The notes under the pieces: generated by a model
Seen by the model: only the letters and a program-made list of their open reading frames with translations
Databases searched by the model: none
Told to the model about the DNA's origin: nothing
Made by a program: the position numbers and the translations under genes
Source: an uncultured Christensenella sp.
GTDB taxonomy: Bacteria > Bacillota > Clostridia > Christensenellales > DTU072
DNA: 11,377 bases
Reading direction: 5' to 3'
Assembly (NCBI GenBank): GCA_905210905.1
Contig: CAJLYQ010000059.1
Location: 1-11,377 of the forward strand
In this document: positions 6,618 through 11,377 of the stretch, in pieces
How positions within the stretch are numbered: the first letter of the stretch is position 1
Layout of the letters: each line of letters opens with the position of its first letter

Positions 6618-9286
6618 TCGTTTTCTCCGTCCGTACTCGCCGCTGCCTCGTCTTTGTTCAAATTATCTTCTTCCGGGGTATCCGAATTCGCAGTTTCGGT
6701 TTCCGCAACGAGAGTTTTTTCTTTGTTTTCTTTATGGAAGTTTCCGCCGTAAAGAGTGGTTTTTTCTATCCATTTATCGAATACGGTAAGCAGACACGGC
6801 AGCAACGTGAACACAAGAACGAGCGACGAAGCGGCGGTACGGGATATAAGGTCGCCGAATACTTTTATCGCAGGCATAGTGGACGTAAGCGACAGGACGA
6901 TACCTGCGCAACAGAGTATCAGACTGCTCGTAAGAACCGCTCTCGAACTCTTGCTTACCGCAAATTTTATCGCGTCGAATTTCTCGTAAGATTTTCTTTG
7001 TTCGAGATAATTCGACGTAACCAAAATTCCGTAGTCGATCGTTGCGCCGAGCATTACCGCGCTGACTATCATATATCCTAAGAATACTATCACGTCGCCG
7101 GTAAGCACGCTTATGCTCATACTGATCCATACCGAGCCTTGTATTACGAAAATGAGCAAAACGGGCAAAATCGCGTTACGGAAAGTTACGAACAAAATCA
7201 CCATTACGAGCAAAATCGAAACCCAGGTAATCGTGGTATAATCCTTGTTTACGATTTCTTTTATTTCTAGCGCGCTGCTTGATCCGCCGAGCAAATAATA
7301 ATCGCCTTTTTCCACTCCGTATTCAGCAAAAATCTCTCTTATTTCTTTAATCGCTTTTTCCGTTTCTTCCCCTTCTTCGGGCAAATCGAGATACGTTACT
7401 ATTCGGTTATATTCGCCGCCGTTGTCGAATTGTTTAAGGAAAGATGCCGGCAGCAATTTGTCCGTTCCGCTCGATTTTATAACCGACGCCGACTGAGCGG
7501 TTATTACGTAATCCTTTGCGGCAAGTTCGGTTGTTATTGCCTCTTCTACGGGAATTTCCTTACCGTCCACAGTCGTTATTTTTTGCATTCCTTTATCGTT
7601 TTTAATCAGTGCGGCAAGTTGGTTCTGACTGCCGAAAATGCTTTCTATCGCTTGTTTGTCTTCGTAAATAAGCGAGCCTTCGCTGCCGAAAGTAGCGGTA
7701 TCGCCGTAACCGAACTTCATATAATTTTGTCCGACCGCCGACAAAACGATAACCGCAAGCAAAAATATCGGCAAAACGAAACGCGCTTTTTGCACCGCTC
7801 CGGTGAATTTATAGAGAGTTAGTTTGAAACTTTTGTGTTCGGTTTTTACGATAAGTTTGTTACTGTAAATCGCGAGCGCGGGAAGCAGCATAAACACGCT
7901 TGCAAGGCTGAAAATAACGCCTTTTGTGAAAACTATGCCCATATCAAGCCCTATCGAGTAACTCATAAACATCAGTGCGACGAAACTTGCGATAGTAGTA
8001 AGGCTGCTTGCGCTGATCGGACTGAGCGACGCTTTTATCGCGTTTATCATAGCGATTTCCGGGTCGGGGTTTTTCTCTTTTTCTTGTTTGAACCTGCTCA
8101 GAAGGAAAATCGAATAGTCCATACTAAGCGCGAGTTGCAATATTCCTGCGACGCCGCTCGTAAGGTAAGAAACGCTGCCCATTACGACGTTCGTTCCCAT
8201 ATTTATTACGACGGCGATACCGATTGCGGCAAGGTAAAGCACGGGTTCCCAAAACGAAGTGCTGAAAAGGAAAAGTATAACGAGCACGACCGCTCCGACC
8301 GCGATAAGGGCGTAAGTCGTTTGTTTTTCCACGCAATCGATACTGTTATACGTCGTGGCGGCGTTGCCGCTCATATGTATTCCGTAACCACTGTTTTTAG
8401 CGGTGGTTCTTATATCGTCGACTGCGTTAATCGTGGATTTTTCGTAATCCGAACCGACGAAAGTCACTTGAAACAGGGGCGAATACTTGCCGTTTTCGTC
8501 TGCGGAATAAAACATTTCTATAGACGAAGCGAAACCGTGAAGAAGTTCTTCCGCTTCGTTTACGCCAAATCCGTCGATTTTTCCTGCAAATTCGGGATTT
8601 TTTAACGTTTGCGCTAACGCCGATAAGATAATCGCTTTCCCTTTTTTCGAGTCGAACGAGTAATTTCCGGTAGCGATTTCTTCGTCGAAATATTTTTTTG
8701 CAAACGTAGCGAGAACGCTGTCTACCGCTTTAATCACCGTTTCGGGGTCGGATAAATCTATTCCGGCGATAAGCGATTTAATTGTTTCGTTGTTCGCAAG
8801 GTCGGATACGTCTACTTTTTCGGTAAGTCTGAGCACCAATAGGATCGTTTCGGCGTACTCGGACTGCGTATAATCGTCGTTAAAATCTTTAGTAAACGAC
8901 GCGAACAGGTCGTCAAGCCACATTACGCCGTCCACACCTTTTATTTCGCAAATTTTTTGTTTGAACTTTTTCGCTTCATCGAAAAGTATTGATTTTTGTT
9001 CGTTTTCGACGGTTTTCGTAATCATTACCGAGCCGTTTCCGCCGCCGCCGAAGTTGTCGAACATCTCCGACAAGCCTTGTTTTACTTCGCTGTCGGACGG
9101 CAGGTACGCGGTCGAATCGTAATTCGTGTTAACGAAGAAAAATCCGACAATACTCGCCACGAATATAACCGCAAAAATAACGGTGAACAATAAACGTTTT
9201 TTTACCACCAAACGGGCAAAACCGTCGATTGCTTTATCCGCTTTTTGTTTCACGGCAGCACCGAACGAACGAAACTTTTCTTTCAT
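6614..9286 (-). CDS. MMPL/RND-family membrane transporter
   Basis: An 890-residue proton-driven exporter with the two-fold RND layout: TM1 (~31-52), a large extracytoplasmic domain (~53-320), five further helices (~325-490), then TM7 (~500-520), a second extracytoplasmic domain and five helices to ~860. The paired proton-relay motifs of MmpL proteins are present in both halves: D390-Y391 (ALSMDYSIFLLSRF) and D751-Y752 (ATIDYGILVTSNY). The C-terminal ~40 residues form an acidic, low-complexity cytoplasmic tail. Gram-positive members (YdfJ-like) export lipids, drugs or peptides; the cargo here is unknown, and no regulator or adaptor is adjacent. A very strong ribosome binding site GGAGG (9299-9295) lies 8 bases before the ATG. 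It begins 43 bases after the lysA stop and overlaps aroK by ATGA. Confidence 0.92.
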   Translation of the reverse strand: MKEKFRSFGAAVKQKADKAIDGFARLVVKKRLLFTVIFAVIFVASIVGFFFVNTNYDSTAYLPSDSEVKQGLSEMFDNFGGGGNGSVMITKTVENEQKSILFDEAKKFKQKICEIKGVDGVMWLDDLFASFTKDFNDDYTQSEYAETILLVLRLTEKVDVSDLANNETIKSLIAGIDLSDPETVIKAVDSVLATFAKKYFDEEIATGNYSFDSKKGKAIILSALAQTLKNPEFAGKIDGFGVNEAEELLHGFASSIEMFYSADENGKYSPLFQVTFVGSDYEKSTINAVDDIRTTAKNSGYGIHMSGNAATTYNSIDCVEKQTTYALIAVGAVVLVILFLFSTSFWEPVLYLAAIGIAVVINMGTNVVMGSVSYLTSGVAGILQLALSMDYSIFLLSRFKQEKEKNPDPEIAMINAIKASLSPISASSLTTIASFVALMFMSYSIGLDMGIVFTKGVIFSLASVFMLLPALAIYSNKLIVKTEHKSFKLTLYKFTGAVQKARFVLPIFLLAVIVLSAVGQNYMKFGYGDTATFGSEGSLIYEDKQAIESIFGSQNQLAALIKNDKGMQKITTVDGKEIPVEEAITTELAAKDYVITAQSASVIKSSGTDKLLPASFLKQFDNGGEYNRIVTYLDLPEEGEETEKAIKEIREIFAEYGVEKGDYYLLGGSSSALEIKEIVNKDYTTITWVSILLVMVILFVTFRNAILPVLLIFVIQGSVWISMSISVLTGDVIVFLGYMIVSAVMLGATIDYGILVTSNYLEQRKSYEKFDAIKFAVSKSSRAVLTSSLILCCAGIVLSLTSTMPAIKVFGDLISRTAASSLVLVFTLLPCLLTVFDKWIEKTTLYGGNFHKENKEKTLVAETETANSDTPEEDNLNKDEAAASTDGENE

Positions 9287-9305
9287 TTTTTCCGCCTCCG
9301 CATAA

Positions 9306-9311
9306 ATTATA
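9306..9311 (-). promoter_or_regulatory. isolated -10-like TATAAT ahead of the MMPL gene
   Basis: A perfect TATAAT reads on the minus strand in the 43-base lysA-MMPL gap, but no TTGACA-like box is found at 16-18 bases upstream and there is no TGn extension. It could be a weak internal promoter; co-transcription from the lysA promoter is the simpler view because no terminator lies in the gap. Confidence 0.25.
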
Positions 9312-9329
9312 TTTTATTTTCGAAACCGA

Positions 9330-10592
9330 TTACCTTTTATATTTTGAAAATTCGGGTAAAAACGTCAACGTCGCAAAGTAGTCTTCGGGGGTTTCCGCTC
9401 GACGTATCAGACGGAACGAACCGTCTTTTTGCAGTAAAATTTCCGCGCTTCTCAGCCTGCCGTTGTAGTTGTACCCCATACTGAAACCGTGCGCGCCCGC
9501 GTCGTGGATAAATAGCAAATCCCCTTTTTCTATTTCCGGCAAGGGTCTGTCCACCGCGAACTTGTCGCTGTTTTCGCACAGAGATCCGACCACGTCGTAA
9601 ACTTTTGTCGGTCGTTCGTTTTCCTTTCCCAACACCGTGATATGGTGGTACGCGCCGTAAATTGCCGGACGCATAAGGTTCGCCGCGCAAGCGTCCACGC
9701 CGATATATTCTTTATAGATATGTTTTTCGTGTATCGCTCTCGTGACGAGCGCGCCGTACGGCGCAAGCATATATCTGCCGAGTTCGGTACAAATTCTCGG
9801 ATAAATGCCGTTTTTTGCGAGAATTTCGTCGTATTTTCTTTTTACCCCTTCGCTTATTACGAAAACGTCGTTTTTCGGCTGATCGGGGCGGTAAGGCACG
9901 CCTATTCCGCCGCTCAGGTTGACAAACGTAAACTTAACGCCGAATTCTTCGGTAAGTTCGGCAATCGCAGTGAAAAGCACGCGCGCGAGTTCTGCGTAGT
10001 AGTCGTTGCCTAAAGTGTTGCTCGCCAAAAACGCGTGCAAACCGAACTCTTCCGCGCCTTCTTCTTTCAGTCTTTTTACCGCCGAAGAAAGTTGCGCTCT
10101 CGTGAGTCCGTATTTCGCGTCCGCGGGATTGCCCATAATGCGGTTGTTTACGCTGAACTCGCCGCCGGGGTTGTATCTGAGGGATATTTTTTTCGGAATA
10201 CCGCCGTTTTCTTTCAAAAAATCTATATGGGTAATATCGTCAAGATTGACGATTGCTCCCAACTTTCGGGCAAGAACGAATTCTTCGGCAGGCGTTTCGT
10301 TGCTGCTAAACATAATTTCGTCGCCGGAAAAACCACATTCTTTCGCCATAAGAAGTTCGGTAAACGACGAACAATCCACTCCACACCCCACGCTTTTTAG
10401 CAGTTTTAATATTTCCGGGTTGGGCGTCGCTTTAACCGCAAAATATTCTTTGAACGACTTATTCCAGGAAAACGCTTTATAAAGTTCGTTTGCGTTGTCT
10501 AAAATGCCCTTTTCGTCGTAAACGTAAAACGGCGTAGGATATTTTGCCGCAATTTCTTCCGCTTTGGCTTTGTCGATAAAAGGCTTTTTCAT
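9330..10592 (-). CDS. lysA: diaminopimelate decarboxylase-like PLP enzyme
   Basis: A 420-residue fold-type III PLP enzyme, the normal length for LysA, which converts meso-diaminopimelate to L-lysine and CO2. The PLP lysine is K54 in EYFAVKATPNP; GGIG (228-231) binds the cofactor phosphate; ELGRYM, DACAANLMRPAIYGAYH, the active-site cysteine region C339-E-N (VGSLCENSD) and GAHGFSMGYNYNGRLRSAE follow in family order. Some positions differ from enterobacterial LysA (LASN where HIGSQ is usual, ELGR for EPGR, GAHGFSM for GAYGFSM), a variant set I associate with clostridial sequences. Activity on a related substrate cannot be excluded. The start is ATG 10592, with GGAG 10 bases upstream; the frame is open to a TTG at 10655, but that TTG is the -35 box of its own promoter. 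First gene of the minus-strand operon. Confidence 0.9.
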   Translation of the reverse strand: MKKPFIDKAKAEEIAAKYPTPFYVYDEKGILDNANELYKAFSWNKSFKEYFAVKATPNPEILKLLKSVGCGVDCSSFTELLMAKECGFSGDEIMFSSNETPAEEFVLARKLGAIVNLDDITHIDFLKENGGIPKKISLRYNPGGEFSVNNRIMGNPADAKYGLTRAQLSSAVKRLKEEGAEEFGLHAFLASNTLGNDYYAELARVLFTAIAELTEEFGVKFTFVNLSGGIGVPYRPDQPKNDVFVISEGVKRKYDEILAKNGIYPRICTELGRYMLAPYGALVTRAIHEKHIYKEYIGVDACAANLMRPAIYGAYHHITVLGKENERPTKVYDVVGSLCENSDKFAVDRPLPEIEKGDLLFIHDAGAHGFSMGYNYNGRLRSAEILLQKDGSFRLIRRAETPEDYFATLTFLPEFSKYKR

Positions 10593-10626
10593 TCCGCAAA
10601 TTCTCCGTAAATATTTATAATATTTA

Positions 10627-10655
10627 ATTATAGAAAATGCGAAAATAAATGTCAA
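10627..10655 (-). promoter_or_regulatory. consensus sigma-A promoter for the lysA-MMPL-aroKQ operon
   Basis: TTGACA (10655-10650) and TATAAT (10632-10627) are both perfect matches, 17 bases apart. Initiation would fall near 10620, giving a leader of about 28 bases to the lysA ATG. The leader is too short for a lysine riboswitch (L box), so the operon appears not to be controlled that way. Confidence 0.88.
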
Positions 10656-10676
10656 CGGAATAATCCGCCCGAAAGA

Positions 10677-10976
10677 TTAAAGTTTTTGCACCTTATTTTT
10701 ATAGGCGTTTATCAAAAACCAAACGGAAAACGAGCAAGTAAGCGCTTCGGCGATTAAGAACGTCCACCAGACCGAGTCGAGTACGGCGTTCGACAAAGTA
10801 AAAAGGTACGCGACGGGAAAGGTAAATACAACCAGCCGTAAAAACGCGGTAATCAGCGGTTTCACCGCATAGCCGAGCGCCTGCAAGACCATAGATACGA
10901 TCATCGGCAAACCCATCTTCCACACAAGTTTTTTAACCGGCTCGACCGCCATTTTGTTTTGTTCCGTCCGTTCCAT
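10677..10976 (-). pseudogene. internally deleted MATE multidrug transporter remnant
   Basis: The 99-residue product begins like a MATE (MatE/NorM) exporter: a basic start, then KKLVWKMGLPMIVSMVLQAL (15-34), the typical first helix. From G35 on it reads like the very end of the same family: GYAVKPLITAFLRLVVFTF, then VWWTFLIAEALTCSFSVWFL, the last two helices, and a short basic tail. Full-length proteins are about 450 residues, so some 350 residues (~1 kb, TM2 to TM10) are missing, joined in frame near Q32-A33-L34 (10883-10875). The ribosome binding site GGAAGG (10988-10983) is intact 6 bases upstream. Such a protein could not transport like a MATE. It may be a recent deletion, a small membrane protein put to new use, or an assembly collapse between two similar stretches. 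Confidence 0.75.
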
Positions 10977-10996
10977 TCTACACCTTCCGTTATGAC

Positions 10997-11036
10997 AAAA
11001 AAAAAAGCGTAAACCCGATGAAAATCGGATTTACGC
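10997..11036 (-). terminator. strong leader terminator (possible attenuator) ahead of the MATE remnant
   Basis: On the minus strand a long stem (7 base pairs 11007-11013/11030-11036, one C-A mismatch, 5 base pairs 11015-11019/11024-11028, 4-base loop) is followed by ten T (11006-10997). It lies between a promoter at 11092-11065 and the MATE ribosome binding site at 10988, with no complete gene in between, which is the arrangement of transcription attenuation. Confidence 0.85.
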
Positions 11037-11064
11037 ATAGTTTTGCCACTCATTTTCGATACGT

Positions 11065-11092
11065 ATTATACTCTTTTTTCGCCGAAAATCAA
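11065..11092 (-). promoter_or_regulatory. sigma-A promoter reading into the leader terminator
   Basis: TTGATT (11092-11087) and a perfect TATAAT (11070-11065) are 16 bases apart on the minus strand. Initiation near 11058 would yield an RNA of only ~60 bases ending in the T run at 10997, or, with read-through, the MATE remnant mRNA with an ~80-base leader. Confidence 0.7.
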
Positions 11093-11377
11093 GCGTAGAA
11101 ACGAATTTTTTTATAAATCTTTCTACCGCTTCTATATATCTTCACGCAACTCGGAAAAACTTGATAAATTTAATAAATAATAGTTTATCTGTATCCACGG
11201 ATACGGATAAGTGGGCGTTTTTCGTTTTTCCCTTAACGGTATGATATTATACGCGCTTTATTTTGGAGCACATATCAATCTTCTGAGAGAATCGATTCTT
11301 TCGCTTTATTCATTATCGATTATATGAATGCAACGTCATTATGGACAAGCATAAACATAAACCGCGCGACAGCAAGA
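11093..11377. other. non-coding stretch with dyad elements at the right edge
   Basis: No frame here shows a ribosome binding site with a good start and a recognisable protein. The stretch is AT-rich in its first 90 bases. It holds a long dyad (11185-11210), a possible extended -10 on the plus strand (TGA-TATTAT, 11242-11250, no clear -35), a 12-base palindrome AGAATCGATTCT (11288-11299) and a second ATCGAT at 11315-11320. A gene may start near the right edge (ATG 11324 or ATG 11341, both open to the end), but neither has a ribosome binding site. Confidence 0.5.
11185..11210. repeat. operator-like inverted repeat
   Basis: Arms TTATCTGTATCC (11185-11196) and GGATACGGATAA (11199-11210) are reverse complements except for one position, around a central AC. 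A 12-base arm with a 2-base centre is a poor RNA hairpin but a typical binding site for a dimeric DNA-binding protein. It lies about 30 bases upstream of a possible plus-strand -10 (11245-11250) and about 95 bases upstream of the minus-strand promoter at 11092. Confidence 0.6.

Noticed and set aside
7835..8605. A 256-codon open frame on the plus strand opposite the MMPL gene
   Set aside because: It is rich in Arg, His, Cys and Lys with no recognisable domain and lies wholly antisense to a clear transporter gene; a shadow frame.
10593..10626. Lysine riboswitch upstream of lysA
   Set aside because: The leader from the consensus promoter is about 28 bases, far shorter than an L-box.
10997..11092. 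A riboswitch or T-box ahead of the MATE remnant
   Set aside because: The leader is only ~80 bases, almost all of it the terminator; there is no room for a known aptamer and no T-box sequence.
11324..11377. Possible gene start at the right edge (ATG 11324, or ATG 11341 giving MDKHKHKPRDSK)
   Set aside because: Both frames are open to the end but neither has a Shine-Dalgarno sequence and too few residues are present to recognise a protein.

Overview
The window looks like chromosomal DNA from a Gram-positive, probably uncultured Clostridia-type bacterium (Bacillota). The grounds are strong AGGAGG-type ribosome binding sites, near-consensus sigma-A promoters, a clostridial-style diaminopimelate decarboxylase, a GerN/NapA-like antiporter, short intergenic gaps and tight operon overlaps. 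This placement is inference from style; there is no rRNA or marker gene to fix it. No phage, IS, CRISPR or plasmid gene was seen.

Left part (1-985): a short open frame ends at the left edge next to a strong two-way terminator. On the minus strand lie tRNA-Gly(CCC), its own terminator, and rdgB (house-cleaning XTP/dITP pyrophosphatase). The tRNA promoter faces left and a second promoter faces right from the same 200-base spacer.

Plus-strand block (986-4921): an 840-residue protein joins a sugar-isomerase-like TIM barrel to a complete acyl-CoA synthetase (AMP-binding) module, an unusual architecture. After a 135-base spacer comes a CPA2-family Na+/H+ (or K+/H+) antiporter carrying the DD motif. 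Its last codons overlap the last codons of the converging operon.

Minus-strand operon (10592 down to 4913): lysA-type decarboxylase from a perfect TTGACA-17-TATAAT promoter, then an MMPL/RND transporter, shikimate kinase (aroK), type II dehydroquinase (aroQ) and an amidohydrolase-2 family enzyme. Gaps are 43 bases, a 4-base ATGA overlap, a 20-base overlap and 6 bases, so the genes are probably co-transcribed and in part translationally coupled. lysA, aroK and aroQ are amino-acid biosynthesis genes (lysine/peptidoglycan precursor and aromatic pathways); the transporter and amidohydrolase between and after them have no obvious link to these pathways.

Right part (10677-11377): a 99-residue remnant of a MATE multidrug transporter in which the first membrane helix is joined in frame to the last two, still with its ribosome binding site. 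Upstream of it is a strong promoter followed within 60 bases by an intrinsic terminator, which looks like a transcription attenuator (or a very short RNA gene). The last ~285 bases hold no convincing gene but contain a long operator-like dyad and a second palindrome. The items most worth a second look are the TIM-barrel/acyl-CoA ligase fusion, the internally deleted MATE gene with its leader terminator, and the orphan dyad.
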